DNA of 43,438 nucleotides from Planctomycetaceae bacterium (GTDB lineage Bacteria; Planctomycetota; Planctomycetia; Planctomycetales; Planctomycetaceae): NCBI GenBank assembly GCA_002724415.1, contig PBOU01000121.1, positions 31,395 to 74,832 of the forward strand, read 5' to 3'. Shown piece by piece: positions 26,771 to 36,919 of this stretch (position 1 is its first letter; each line of letters starts with the position of its first letter). The notes under the pieces were generated by a model. It saw only the letters and a program-made list of their open reading frames with translations, ran no database searches and was not told where the DNA came from. The position numbers and the translations under genes were made by a program.

Positions 26771-29004
26771 AACACACCACCGGATCCGTTGTCCGTGCCT
26801 GGTGGATGTCTCGCCGCATGGTGTTTTGCAGGCCGTTGACCGGCCTGGTGGTGTGGAGTGTGGCGTGTGGCCTGGTACAGGGAGTTGCCAACGCCGACCA
26901 CAAGATCAGTTTCCGGCAAATCACCCGGACGCATCCCATTGCCGTGCAGCGGGGACAGACGGCGCGGGTGCGTGTCTGGTCCAATTTCACTCTGAACAAT
27001 TCTCATTCGACGTTCTTCATCCCCGCGGGGGTACGGATGACCCAACTCAAGGAACCGGCCAAGAAGGTCGAGTTTTCCGAACCGCAGGAGTTGGACCAGG
27101 GGGAGGATTACGGGTTTTCCGTTGAGGTGCCCAAGGGGCAGTTGCCCGGGGTGTACGAGTACCGGATCGCCACAGACCAGGCGGTCAGCAGCGTTGGCCA
27201 CTTGATGGTGACCGATTACCCGGTGGTGACCGAGAACGCCGGCGACAATCACACGACCGCCACGGCCCAACTGGTCCCGATTCCTTCTGCCGTGTGCGGA
27301 AATATTGATGATTTTGAGGACGTTGATCTGTACCGGATTCATGGCCGGGCCGGGCAGGAGTTGGTCTGCCAGATCTTTGCCCAGCGAGTGACCAGGGCCA
27401 TCCACTGCATGGCGATCCAGTACCCCAAGATTCACCTCATGGATTCTTATCTCACGCTCCGTGATTCGCGGGGGCGTGTGGTGGCCGAGAACGACAACCA
27501 TGTCGGTGGCGATGCGATGTTGCGGTGTCGATTGCCGGCTTCAGGCGATTACATCCTGGAAGTCCGGGATTCACGGTATGCCGGGGATCCTCGTTACGTC
27601 TACTGTGTCGAAATCTCCGAAGGACCGACGGCGATCGCAACGTTTCCCTTGTCTGTGCAACGTGGGCATGCGACTTCGGCCCTGGTGGTCGAGACGCAGC
27701 CTGAGAATGTGCCTCGCGGGGGGCCGGACATGGTGCGGCGAGTGCGGTGGAACGTGTCCACAGACGTTCCGGTCGGATGGCGCCGTGTCCGGGTTGCCGG
27801 TGCGGATGGGAGGCCCGGGCCCGTCGTACCACAACTGGTCAGTCGTCATCGCCAGGTCATTGCGGATGGCAAGAACAACTCGGTGGACAAGGCGTTGCCA
27901 CTTCAACTCCCGGTGGGAGTCAACGGTCGATTCCAGCGGGCCGGACAGACTCACTTCTACCGCTTCACGGCGACTGCACAGAGCGTCACTCGGATCGACG
28001 TGCAATCACGGCGCCGTGGCCTGGCCGTGGATAGTGTCGTCGTGGTGATGGACGGCAAGGGGGAGATCCTGGCGACTGCCGACGACGGCGATTTCACCAA
28101 GGACGCGGGATTGTATTTCCGGGCTCCGGCCGACGGCGATTACGTGATCGGGGTTCGGGACCTGAACCGTCGCGCAGGTGACCTGTTCATTTACCATCTG
28201 TCGGTCGAGCCGAGTGGTGAAGATTTTGAAATACACGGTGAATATTACTATGGGATGTTGGCTCCCGGCGGACACGCGGCCTGGTTTGTACGGTTGAAAA
28301 GGCTCAACGGTTTCAACGGTCCGGTAGAAATCCTGGTCGATCGGTTGCCCAAGGGAGTCACCTGCGAACCGGTCGTGATTCCAGCCGGCTTCACGCACTG
28401 CGCCCTGGTTTTTTCGGCCGCAGTCAAGGCGCCCATCAACGCGTCGTTGGTACGGGTCCGTGGTCGAGCCCGCTTGCCTCGGCCAGGGGGCGAGGTGTCG
28501 GTGGAGCGGCACGCCAATGTGCTGGGGGAATTGCGACGCGCTGGGGCAAGTCGGTTCGTGCGAATGCCGATCCAGAGCCAGTTGCTGGGAGTGACAAGGC
28601 CGCTGGACTTGCACGGCGTGACCGCGACTCCCTCGCAGTTGACGTTGAAGCGGGGGGGGACGGCCAGGCTCTCTGTCCGAATCAAACGGAGTCCCGAATA
28701 CAGCGAACAGGTGTTGCTGAATATGGCGCTGTTGTTCTTCAATAACGCGGTTGGCCAGCAGTTGCCCCCGGGAGTAAGCGTTCAGGGTGAAGCAACCAAG
28801 AAACTGACCGGTGACGCGCTCGAGGCCGTGTTCACTCTGCGGGCCAGCGATTCGGCGAAATCGGTGGCCAGGTGGCCAATTGCCGTGGTAGCTCGAGTTC
28901 CCATCACCTACACGATCATGACGAGTTACGCGTCGAATCCTGTCTTCTTGACCGTTGGCGGAACAGCTGCGGTTGGCACACGCGCGGCGCCGAAGGCTCC
29001 GTGA
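26767..29004 (+). CDS. PPC (bacterial pre-peptidase C-terminal) domain-containing secreted protein
   Basis: ATG overlaps the upstream TGA; NIDDFEDVDLYRIHGRAGQELVCQIFAQRV...LPASGDYILEVRDSRYAGDPRYVYCVEISEG; second PPC-like unit VGVNGRFQRAGQTHFYRFTA...PADGDYVIGVRDL. Confidence 0.85.
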   Translation: MKHTTGSVVRAWWMSRRMVFCRPLTGLVVWSVACGLVQGVANADHKISFRQITRTHPIAVQRGQTARVRVWSNFTLNNSHSTFFIPAGVRMTQLKEPAKKVEFSEPQELDQGEDYGFSVEVPKGQLPGVYEYRIATDQAVSSVGHLMVTDYPVVTENAGDNHTTATAQLVPIPSAVCGNIDDFEDVDLYRIHGRAGQELVCQIFAQRVTRAIHCMAIQYPKIHLMDSYLTLRDSRGRVVAENDNHVGGDAMLRCRLPASGDYILEVRDSRYAGDPRYVYCVEISEGPTAIATFPLSVQRGHATSALVVETQPENVPRGGPDMVRRVRWNVSTDVPVGWRRVRVAGADGRPGPVVPQLVSRHRQVIADGKNNSVDKALPLQLPVGVNGRFQRAGQTHFYRFTATAQSVTRIDVQSRRRGLAVDSVVVVMDGKGEILATADDGDFTKDAGLYFRAPADGDYVIGVRDLNRRAGDLFIYHLSVEPSGEDFEIHGEYYYGMLAPGGHAAWFVRLKRLNGFNGPVEILVDRLPKGVTCEPVVIPAGFTHCALVFSAAVKAPINASLVRVRGRARLPRPGGEVSVERHANVLGELRRAGASRFVRMPIQSQLLGVTRPLDLHGVTATPSQLTLKRGGTARLSVRIKRSPEYSEQVLLNMALLFFNNAVGQQLPPGVSVQGEATKKLTGDALEAVFTLRASDSAKSVARWPIAVVARVPITYTIMTSYASNPVFLTVGGTAAVGTRAAPKAP

Positions 29005-29029
29005 CGGGCCGCAATTGGGAAGCACGCAC

Positions 29030-30337
29030 ATGACCAGAAGCCTTCTCGTGGTTGTGTTGCTGGGGACGGTTCCCGTTCCAGCGGCGCCCTTGCCGGAGAA
29101 AATCGGCGATCTCGGCATACCTGATGTGAGCCAGTTGCCCCGCGTCGATCGCAGCAAGCGGCCGGGGCGTCAGGAATCGAAGAACTCGGCGTTCATTCTG
29201 AAGACCGAACCTCATCGGGTTGCCGGGGAGCGTTATGTCATTTTGACCGACCACCGGTCTCCCCTCTTTTTGTCCAGCCTGAAGCGGCTCGCAAAGGCCA
29301 GGGACGGGATCATCCTGAAGGTCGACGACCTGGCCTTGCTGGGACAGGATGCAACAACACTCGAGTCACTTCGCCAACAACTGCGGTCGGCTCGTGTGCG
29401 GTTTCTTGCCGTTGCGCCCAGGACGAGTTCATTCCGTGAGAACATGGTGCTGGGCCTGTGGGAATTGACGTCGACCCTGGACGACGATCCTCTCGTGGAT
29501 GTCTTTCCGGGATTCCTGTTGGCATCCACCCCGCAGCGATTCCGGGCGCTCGTGGATCGCTCAATTCAGCACAAGCCGTTGGCAACTTCGCGGATAAAGC
29601 CACTGGCCATCAGCCAGGTTCCCCGGCCCGAGGAATTGCGGTCGTTGCAGAAGGCGGCCGTCTTGCGGAAGTGGTTCGGCCGGTCCAACGTGGCCACTCC
29701 GATCGTGGCGGTCTACAGTCGACGAGCGGTCGAGGCGGCACGGCTTACAGGGCCGGAAATCTGGAATCTGCAGGCAACGAGCCAGCAACCGTTCATCAAG
29801 TCATTTCCGCGGGGGGCCCAGGCGGCGTTTCGCTCGGCGTCACTGGTGGTGATGCATGGTCACGGCGTACCGGGCATGTCGTGTGGGGTCGACATTGATG
29901 GTCTGCCGGCTGATCTGGCCGGCAAGGTGATCCTCAGTGGATCCTGCTTTGCCGCGTCGCCGGTTCATTCGGATTTTCCGGCGGTTCGACAGGCTCCCGG
30001 CGGATACGAGGTGAAAAAGAGGGACGCATTTGCGTTGCGGGCGATTGATAATGGCGCGACGGTCTTCTTTGGTCACATGCGATTGAGCATGGGGTTTCCT
30101 CACCTGTTTCCGGTGTTGGAAGCCTGGTCGCAGGGGAAGAGTGTCGGTGAATCGTATCAGCAATTGATCAACGCATTGATCACGGTTCGAGGTTTTCGTT
30201 CGGGGAAATTCGTGGTCGCTCCCGCTGTTCCGGGCCGCGTTTCCAGGCGTCGCCTGCCACAGAATCTTCTGCTTTACGTCGTGTTAGGCGATCCGGCGGT
30301 GCGGCCGTTCGAGCCCATCGGCACGGGATCCCGTTGA
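29030..30337 (+). CDS. Putative secreted clan-CD cysteine peptidase, gingipain/C25-like
   Basis: Start at MTRSLLVVVLLGTVPVPAAPLP signal peptide; candidate dyad VVMHGHGVPG (29855-29866) and ILSGSCFAASP (Cys codon 29945-29947); DAFALRAIDNGATVFFGHMRLS; LGDPAVRPF near the C-terminus. Confidence 0.7.
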   Translation: MTRSLLVVVLLGTVPVPAAPLPEKIGDLGIPDVSQLPRVDRSKRPGRQESKNSAFILKTEPHRVAGERYVILTDHRSPLFLSSLKRLAKARDGIILKVDDLALLGQDATTLESLRQQLRSARVRFLAVAPRTSSFRENMVLGLWELTSTLDDDPLVDVFPGFLLASTPQRFRALVDRSIQHKPLATSRIKPLAISQVPRPEELRSLQKAAVLRKWFGRSNVATPIVAVYSRRAVEAARLTGPEIWNLQATSQQPFIKSFPRGAQAAFRSASLVVMHGHGVPGMSCGVDIDGLPADLAGKVILSGSCFAASPVHSDFPAVRQAPGGYEVKKRDAFALRAIDNGATVFFGHMRLSMGFPHLFPVLEAWSQGKSVGESYQQLINALITVRGFRSGKFVVAPAVPGRVSRRRLPQNLLLYVVLGDPAVRPFEPIGTGSR

Positions 30338-30378
30338 TCTTCACAGCCGGTATTCACCGTGTGGCGAGGGGCCCCGGG

Positions 30379-31734
30379 TCAGAACAATCGCGTCAGGGGC
30401 GGTCTTTGCATGACGTGATGTGGCCGCCCCTGGACATCGTGGACGACGGTTTGTTCTGTGCATCCGAGGGCATGATAGATTGTTGCGACGAACTGGGACA
30501 CGTGGACAGGGTCATTCTGCGGATAGGCGGCCTGGGCATCACTGCTTCCCACATGCTGTCCACCGCGGACACCACCTCCGGCCAGTACGCTCGTGTAAAC
30601 CCACGGCCAGTGATCGCGACCGGCGGGGGGGTTCCCATTCAGTGATGGCGTGCGGCCGAATTCTCCAGACCACACGACAAGCGTTTGGTCGAGCAAGCCG
30701 CGTTGGTCCAGGTCGGCCAGCAGGGCCGAGTACGCGTGGTCCATCGGTGGCAACAGTGTTGTCTTCATGTCGGGGAAATGTCCGGCGTGCGTGTCAAAGT
30801 GATTCTCATGTCCGGGCCAATTGACCTGGACGACCCTGACGCCTGCTTCGACCAGCCGCCTGGCGACCAGACAACTGCGGCCAAACTTGTGGTTTCCATA
30901 CCGTTCAAGTGTTTTTGCCGATTCTTCCTCGACTGAAAAAGCCTGCCACGCTCCGCCGGCATGCAGAATCTCCATGGCTCGCTCCCGATGCCGTTTCCAT
31001 TGCTGCACTGGGTTGGTGCCGTCGTCGCCGTGATCCAGTCTGGCCAAAAGTGACGCGCGACGGTCAAGTCGGGTGACTGGAAGCGCGGCGGGCAATTGAA
31101 AGGTCTTCGGCAATGAACCGGGCAGGTGGGTCTTGGATTCAAAGAACACTCGTAGTGGATCGAACCGTCGCCCGAGGAAACCAGCGTCCTGGCCTGCGAA
31201 GCGACCGGCAGCCCCCTGCTGGATCCAGAAGGGGAGGTGGACCGCTGCGGGCAAGCCCTCCTGATCCCCGGCCAGTTGCTGAAAGACGGCGCCAATGCTG
31301 GGGGCGTCTCGGGAATCCAGGTAGTACTCGGGTTGTGGGGTCCGGGGTTGGTGTGGGTGGCCAGTCAGGTTGTAGTGTGTTCCGCCGCCATGGAAGGTCT
31401 GGTCGTGGTGCATGGAGCGAATGATGGCCAGGTGCTGTGTCAGCCGGGCTGTCCTGGGCAGGAATTCACAAACGTCGATTCCCGGCACCTGGCTGGCAAC
31501 GGGATTGAATTCCCCGCGAGCGGCACCAGTCGCCCGTGGCTTCATGTCAAAGGTTTCCTGCTGGGCGGGGCCTCCGGTGATGTGCAAGAAGATGCAAGCT
31601 CGTGCCGTGGCCATTGGTGGTGCGGGTTGAGCATTCGCATCGGTGGCCAGGAAGGTCAGGGGCGACAGGCCAGTCGCAGTCCGCAGCACTGTCCGTCGCG
31701 TGAGGCCGTGGGCCAGTCGGTGTTTCGCCGGCAT
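30379..31734 (-). CDS. DUF1501 domain-containing protein
   Basis: Start at MPAKHRLAHGLTRRTVLRTATGLSPLTFLA; CIFLHITGGPAQQETFDMKP; VVWSGEFGRTPSLNGNPPAGRDHWPWVYTSVLAGGGVRGGQHVG. Confidence 0.95.
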   Translation of the reverse strand: MPAKHRLAHGLTRRTVLRTATGLSPLTFLATDANAQPAPPMATARACIFLHITGGPAQQETFDMKPRATGAARGEFNPVASQVPGIDVCEFLPRTARLTQHLAIIRSMHHDQTFHGGGTHYNLTGHPHQPRTPQPEYYLDSRDAPSIGAVFQQLAGDQEGLPAAVHLPFWIQQGAAGRFAGQDAGFLGRRFDPLRVFFESKTHLPGSLPKTFQLPAALPVTRLDRRASLLARLDHGDDGTNPVQQWKRHRERAMEILHAGGAWQAFSVEEESAKTLERYGNHKFGRSCLVARRLVEAGVRVVQVNWPGHENHFDTHAGHFPDMKTTLLPPMDHAYSALLADLDQRGLLDQTLVVWSGEFGRTPSLNGNPPAGRDHWPWVYTSVLAGGGVRGGQHVGSSDAQAAYPQNDPVHVSQFVATIYHALGCTEQTVVHDVQGRPHHVMQRPPLTRLF

Positions 31735-31738
31735 TGCC

Positions 31739-34195
31739 CTACTCGACAATTTGCAATTGCAGAAAGTGGCTACCGTGGTAGAGGGCCTGGTCCTCGAGCA
31801 CACCGACAGCATAGACTCGCAGGAAAGCGCGTTGTCCCAGTGGAGCGTCGTCGCTGGCCACAACCTGGATGGCTCCGGTCTCGGTTTGTCCGACAAAAGT
31901 GACGCCCCGGCCTCGCAAGCCGCCCACCTTGGTGACGGTCCCCGGAGCGGCCAGTTCGGAATGGACCTTGTTGATAAATCCGTTCAGGCGACGGACTTTG
32001 TACTTGATCTGTGCAATCTGGCCTCGCTTGATCGTCCTGGGGTTATACGGATCGAGCGTGACGTGGAACATGGGTTCGTGGACATCAAAAACGACCGGGT
32101 TGCTGGAAACAGTGACCGTTTGGGTTTTCTTTCCGTCTGCGGCCAGCACGGTTGTCGTGGCCTGGACGCCAAGCGTGTAGCGGCCGGGAGTCAGCTGCGG
32201 GGGCAGGTAAAAGCTGATGTACCCCTTGTCTTTTGCAGCGGGGATGGTGGCCGTGCAGTTGGCGATGTCGGGTGGAAGACCAGTTCCAATCAGTTGGACC
32301 GCGGCTCGGTGGTTGGGGTCCTTGCGTTCGACCTCGATGGCCACGTCGAGTACTCCGCCGGGGGCGTGCCGCACCTTGAGTTCACCATAGAGTTGATGGA
32401 CTCGTGTCTCGTGTCCGTCAGCGGTGACTCTCACTGGAGAGTCGCCGGCGATGCCCAGTGCCAGGTTGTGTGCCAGTCGGCTCCATCCAGTTGGACGGCC
32501 GGCCTGGACGACGGTTCCGATCCGAGCCGGTCGTCTGGCCGTGTTGTTCTTGTCGGCCAGGGATGACCACAAGGAGAGGCTGCCGTTGGCACGGGTGGCG
32601 CCGAGGTCGGCACTGAGGACGAGTTGGCCCCGCGTGACACCGGGGCCAAGGAAGATGTCGGGGCAAGAGACGCCATCGGGGAGGTTGGTGGCGGAGATGC
32701 GGATGGAGCCGTGTGCACCGCGACGTCGAAACGCCACCACATCCAGGAGAGTGCGGCCGCCCGGGGCGACGTTGAGGCTGCGTGGGTTGGTGCCGGGTGA
32801 AATCACCGCCACGTCGGCCGTGGGGACTTCACGTCGCAGCGAGAGCCGGTATGCACGACGGGGGTCAGGGTGGATTCCCGCACTCCGGTTGTAGATCACG
32901 ACGGTGTAGCGTCCGTCGGCGGGTGCCAGGAACCGGCCGGAGGGGTCGGAGTGGCGTGTTGGGAGACCAAGTCCACCCAGGTTCCGCGGGTCGCGACGGC
33001 ACTGCAGCAGTTCGTTCTTGCCTGTGGCGTCAAGGACCGAGGCAGCCAGGTGCACCGGGGAGCCCATGCGTTCCCCGACCAGTTCGATGTAAATCGCCTC
33101 TCCGCGGCGGGCCTCGAAGGAATACCAGTCCTTTTCGTCGGCAGCGACCAGGCGGCCTCCTGCCTCACAGGGGATCTTGACCTGTTGTGCTTTGTCCGGT
33201 GTGTGGTTGTCGTTGTTCTCGGTCACGACGGGAACATCGGTGATCCCGATCAGTATCGGTGCATGGCCCCCCGGCAACTGCCAGGCGATTGCGTCAAAGG
33301 GGGCCTGGGCCGCAGTCAGTCGCACCGGCAATGGCCAGCCGGGTTTGGTGGTGGTCTCGGCGGGAATCTCAACATCGACCCGGTCCAGTGCCGGGTAGGG
33401 AGCGTCCGTGCGATTGGCCAGGTTCCATCCGAGAAGGGTGATGCGGGCGGGTTGGCCCCTTCGGATCACTCCGGGCAGGGCCACCGCCACCCGCGGGCCG
33501 GTGTCGATGTCGAGCCTGTAAGTGTGGTTGGGACTGCCGGTATAGGTCAGGTCGTGCAGGCGGACGATGTAATCGCCATTCTCGGGCACCCGGAAGTCGA
33601 TCAGTGGGTCAATGCCGTAGTAACCTCGGCTGACTTTCAACAGGCGGCCATCGGAGTCGAAGAGTTGTAGGATCGGGTGCAGTTTCGAGTCGATCCGTTC
33701 TGCCCAGCATTCGAGGACCACTCGTTGTCCGCGTGTGGCGGTGAACCGGTAGCAGTCCTGGTCTCCGGCCTCCAGGATCTGGCCATTGACGGTTGAGTCA
33801 ATTGGGACCGGCTTGGCAGTCGCTGGAGTGCTGTTGGGCTCCTGTTCGAGCACTTCACGTCGGTTGCCGACCTGGAAGGTGCGGGGGGTGCTGACACCCG
33901 CCGGCCCGGCCAGGCGGATCTCGTAAAGTCCCGGAGGTGTGGTCTTCGGAATCGTGATCCTGAAAATGCCGGGCTTACCAGTGCTGACACGTTCGGCTTG
34001 TAGCCCGGGTGCCGAGGATTGCAAGTCGCCCTGTTTGTCGATGCCGCTGCCGGTCAATGTCACCGAGACGGTTGACCCGGCGCGGGCACCGGCCGGCCAC
34101 GCGTTGGTGATCACCGGATTGGGCGGAGCCGCCTGGAGTGGAGCGGCCACCAGGCAGCCCAGTGCGAGTGACGTCAGAAAAGTGGACGAGTGCAT
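31739..34195 (-). CDS. PPC domain-containing secreted protein
   Basis: Start at MHSSTFLTSLALGCLVAAPLQA; EVLEQEPNSTPATAKPVPIDSTVNGQILEAGDQDCYRFTATRGQRVVLECWAERIDS; second unit DKAQQVKIPCEAGGRLVAADEKDWYSFEARRGEAIYIEL. Confidence 0.88.
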   Translation of the reverse strand: MHSSTFLTSLALGCLVAAPLQAAPPNPVITNAWPAGARAGSTVSVTLTGSGIDKQGDLQSSAPGLQAERVSTGKPGIFRITIPKTTPPGLYEIRLAGPAGVSTPRTFQVGNRREVLEQEPNSTPATAKPVPIDSTVNGQILEAGDQDCYRFTATRGQRVVLECWAERIDSKLHPILQLFDSDGRLLKVSRGYYGIDPLIDFRVPENGDYIVRLHDLTYTGSPNHTYRLDIDTGPRVAVALPGVIRRGQPARITLLGWNLANRTDAPYPALDRVDVEIPAETTTKPGWPLPVRLTAAQAPFDAIAWQLPGGHAPILIGITDVPVVTENNDNHTPDKAQQVKIPCEAGGRLVAADEKDWYSFEARRGEAIYIELVGERMGSPVHLAASVLDATGKNELLQCRRDPRNLGGLGLPTRHSDPSGRFLAPADGRYTVVIYNRSAGIHPDPRRAYRLSLRREVPTADVAVISPGTNPRSLNVAPGGRTLLDVVAFRRRGAHGSIRISATNLPDGVSCPDIFLGPGVTRGQLVLSADLGATRANGSLSLWSSLADKNNTARRPARIGTVVQAGRPTGWSRLAHNLALGIAGDSPVRVTADGHETRVHQLYGELKVRHAPGGVLDVAIEVERKDPNHRAAVQLIGTGLPPDIANCTATIPAAKDKGYISFYLPPQLTPGRYTLGVQATTTVLAADGKKTQTVTVSSNPVVFDVHEPMFHVTLDPYNPRTIKRGQIAQIKYKVRRLNGFINKVHSELAAPGTVTKVGGLRGRGVTFVGQTETGAIQVVASDDAPLGQRAFLRVYAVGVLEDQALYHGSHFLQLQIVE

Positions 34196-34306
34196 GGTGT
34201 TGAGAGTCCTTTGCCTGTCACAGCCAGTGTAACTCGCCAGGGACTGTGGGCTCAATTGCGAGTGTTGCATGGTTTTCGGAGAACGGGTTCAGTTCAGGGG
34301 AAGGCG

Positions 34307-34323
34307 TTGCCGCGGAACGGCAA
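34307..34323. promoter_or_regulatory. Short perfect hairpin in divergent intergenic/5' leader region
   Basis: TTGCCG-cggaa-CGGCAA, 6-bp stem and 5-nt loop, about 41 nt upstream of ATG 34365. Confidence 0.25.
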
Positions 34324-34364
34324 AAGCCGATAGGATGACAGGGAGTATTACAGGAACAACAGCG

Positions 34365-35822
34365 ATGCTTAGAATTTCTGGTCGGCCACTGAAAACTTGC
34401 AACGGCATGAGCCGTCGGCAGGTCTTGCAAGTGGGAGGAGCGGGCCTGTTTGGAGTCGGGGCAGAATCGCTCGCGGCGGCTGACGCGGCCGGGTTGCTGC
34501 AGTCCGCGGCACGAGCCAGGTCGGTGATGTTCCTTTATCTCTTCGGAGGTCCCAGTCAACTGGAGACCTTCGATATGAAGCCCGAGTCGCCGAGCACGGT
34601 GCGTGGGCCGTTTTCGGCGATTGCGGCTCGAACGCCGGGGCTGCGGATCTGCGAGCACTTGCCACGCCTGGCGGCTTGCTCAGACCGTTACGCCGTAATC
34701 CGGACACTCAATCACACTCAAAACGACCACAATGCCGCCCACATCATTCAAACGGGGTGGCCGATGCCGGTGGCCGAGCGGGGTCCGGCCAACGTCAATG
34801 CCGCCCCCAATGACTGGCCTGCGATGGGTTCGGTTGTCGCGTATCTCGATCGACATCGGGCTGCTTCTCGACAGGTGCCCAGTTACATCTACCTGCCCAA
34901 CCGGCACGGTGAGATTCAACTGGGGGGGCGTTACAACCGACTGGGGCAATATGCCGGTTGGCTGGGGCCGGAATACAATGCCCTGTCGACTCGGATCCGC
35001 AAAAAGGCCCACCTGGACAATCCCTACTTCCGTGACTGCACCGAACAGGAATTGCAGTTCCAGTTCCGTGGCCTGTCGTTGGGTGAGGGGGTGACACTGG
35101 ATCGTCTCGACCGTCGTCGCAGCCTGTTGGAACAATTTGAAGAGCAGCGGGTGGGGCTCGAGGAATCGGGGAACACGTCGATCTACGATCGTCATCGCCA
35201 ATCGGCGCTGGGGATGGTCAGCTCGACGAAACTGCGTGAGGCACTGGATATCCGCCGCGAGTCGCCGTCGTTGCGAGATCGATACGGGCGGCACCTGTTC
35301 GGCCAGTCACTGATGGTGGGGCGTCGCATGGTCGAGGCCGGATCGCGGTTCGTGACGGTTGTTTGGGACATGCCTGACGGTGCTCCCTCGGGGTGGGATT
35401 CACATGAAGGAATGACCGCCAGCCTGCGGGATCACCTGTTGCCGGGCCTCGACCAGGCTGTGTCGGCTTTGCTGGCGGACATGCACGACCGTGGATTGTT
35501 GGATGAGACACTGGTCGTGTGTGTGGGAGAGATGGGGCGGACACCCAAGTTCGAGAACCGGGGCAGTGCGGACGGTCGAGATCATTGGGGCTACTGTTTT
35601 CCAGCTCTGCTGGCTGGAGCGGGAGTCTCCGGTGGAGTCCTGTATGGGCAGTCAGACCGAATTGCTGGACACCCTCTCGATCATCCGGTGAGCCCGGCGG
35701 ATCTCTCGGCAACGATCTTCGATTCACTGGGAGTCGATCCGCATTCGACAATCAGGGACAAGGAAGGCCGGCCTGTTCCCCTGGTTGATGGGGGGGAAGT
35801 CGTTCGGGGGCTGTACGCCTGA
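34365..35822 (+). CDS. DUF1501 domain-containing protein
   Basis: Start at MLRISGRPLKTCNGMSRRQVLQVGGAGLFGVG; VMFLYLFGGPSQLETFDMKP; VCVGEMGRTPKFENRGSADGRDHWGYCFPALLAGAGVSGG. Confidence 0.95.
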   Translation: MLRISGRPLKTCNGMSRRQVLQVGGAGLFGVGAESLAAADAAGLLQSAARARSVMFLYLFGGPSQLETFDMKPESPSTVRGPFSAIAARTPGLRICEHLPRLAACSDRYAVIRTLNHTQNDHNAAHIIQTGWPMPVAERGPANVNAAPNDWPAMGSVVAYLDRHRAASRQVPSYIYLPNRHGEIQLGGRYNRLGQYAGWLGPEYNALSTRIRKKAHLDNPYFRDCTEQELQFQFRGLSLGEGVTLDRLDRRRSLLEQFEEQRVGLEESGNTSIYDRHRQSALGMVSSTKLREALDIRRESPSLRDRYGRHLFGQSLMVGRRMVEAGSRFVTVVWDMPDGAPSGWDSHEGMTASLRDHLLPGLDQAVSALLADMHDRGLLDETLVVCVGEMGRTPKFENRGSADGRDHWGYCFPALLAGAGVSGGVLYGQSDRIAGHPLDHPVSPADLSATIFDSLGVDPHSTIRDKEGRPVPLVDGGEVVRGLYA

Positions 35823-35901
35823 TCGGTCGTCTTTGGCCGTACGTCATCGTCATGGTTGCCACGTCGTTGCCTTCTCGGGTTGCAGGCAATGCGATCGTTG
35901 G

Positions 35902-36846
35902 TCACCTGTTCTCGGTATCGAATTCTGGCGATGCGTTGCGGAGATGCTCGAGGCTGAGCCGGAGGGACTCGAGCCGCAGTTCCTCGGATCCCTCGTATTC
36001 CCGGTCCTCGACCTCGACGCACACCGGGCCGCTGTAACCAGCATCGACCAGCGCGGCCAGGAAGACCGTCCAGTCGATGGTGCCGCGGCCGGGCAACACG
36101 GGTGTGTGAAATTCAACGGGAGTGGCGAGGATGCCGACGTCGTCGAGGCGTTCACGATCGACGGTGACATCCTTGGCGTGGATGTGGATCAGGCGGTCGG
36201 AGAAATCGGCCAGCGGGGCCAGGAAATCCATCATTTGCCAGACAAGGTGCGAGGGGTCGTAGTTGAGTCCGAGGTGGGGAGAGGGAAGATCGGTGAAGAG
36301 TCGCCGCCAGATGGCGGGACTGGTTGCCAGGTTGTGGCCACCGGGCCACTCGTCGCGGGTGAACAGCATCGGACAGTTCTCAATGCCGATTCGTACGTCG
36401 TGCGATTCTGCCCATTCGACCAGCGGTCCCCACGTGTCCAGGCACCTGTTCCAGTTTTCATCGATCGAGAGTGTGGGGTTTCGCCCGATGAAGGTGTTCA
36501 TCACCGGGATGCCCAGTGCCGCGCAGCCAGCGATGACACGTCGAATGTGTTCAACCGCGGCGGTGGCTACGGCGTGGTCGGCTGCCAGCGGATTGGGGTA
36601 GAAGCCCAGTCCACTGACGACGATGCCCGAATCGGTTATCTGGGCCTTGAGTTGGTCGCCATCACCGATGGTGTCGACATTGATGTGGGTGACACCGGCG
36701 TAACGCCTGTCGGCGTCGCCTGGTGGCCAGCACATCAGTTCGACGCAGTCATAACCCAGGTCGCTCGCGGTCGTGAGCACACGATCAAGCGAAGCGTCGG
36801 GAAGAATGGCACTGACAAAGCCGAGAGGGAGTTGTGGAGTGGTCAT
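35902..36846 (-). CDS. Sugar phosphate isomerase/epimerase (xylose isomerase-like TIM barrel)
   Basis: [98 protein letters not shown]. Confidence 0.92.
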   Translation of the reverse strand: MTTPQLPLGFVSAILPDASLDRVLTTASDLGYDCVELMCWPPGDADRRYAGVTHINVDTIGDGDQLKAQITDSGIVVSGLGFYPNPLAADHAVATAAVEHIRRVIAGCAALGIPVMNTFIGRNPTLSIDENWNRCLDTWGPLVEWAESHDVRIGIENCPMLFTRDEWPGGHNLATSPAIWRRLFTDLPSPHLGLNYDPSHLVWQMMDFLAPLADFSDRLIHIHAKDVTVDRERLDDVGILATPVEFHTPVLPGRGTIDWTVFLAALVDAGYSGPVCVEVEDREYEGSEELRLESLRLSLEHLRNASPEFDTENR

Positions 36847-36919
36847 GATGTGAGGTGAGTTTGATTTTCAGATGTGAGTGAGGTCAGATACGTGCGGCAA
36901 TGAGTTCGGAGGACGGGCG

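Noticed and set aside
28006-29157. 383-aa - strand ORF
   Set aside because: Antisense to the PPC gene and the start of the peptidase gene; Arg/Gln/Pro-rich shadow translation.
35785-36858. 357-aa + strand ORF
   Set aside because: Antisense to the sugar isomerase; no conserved motif.
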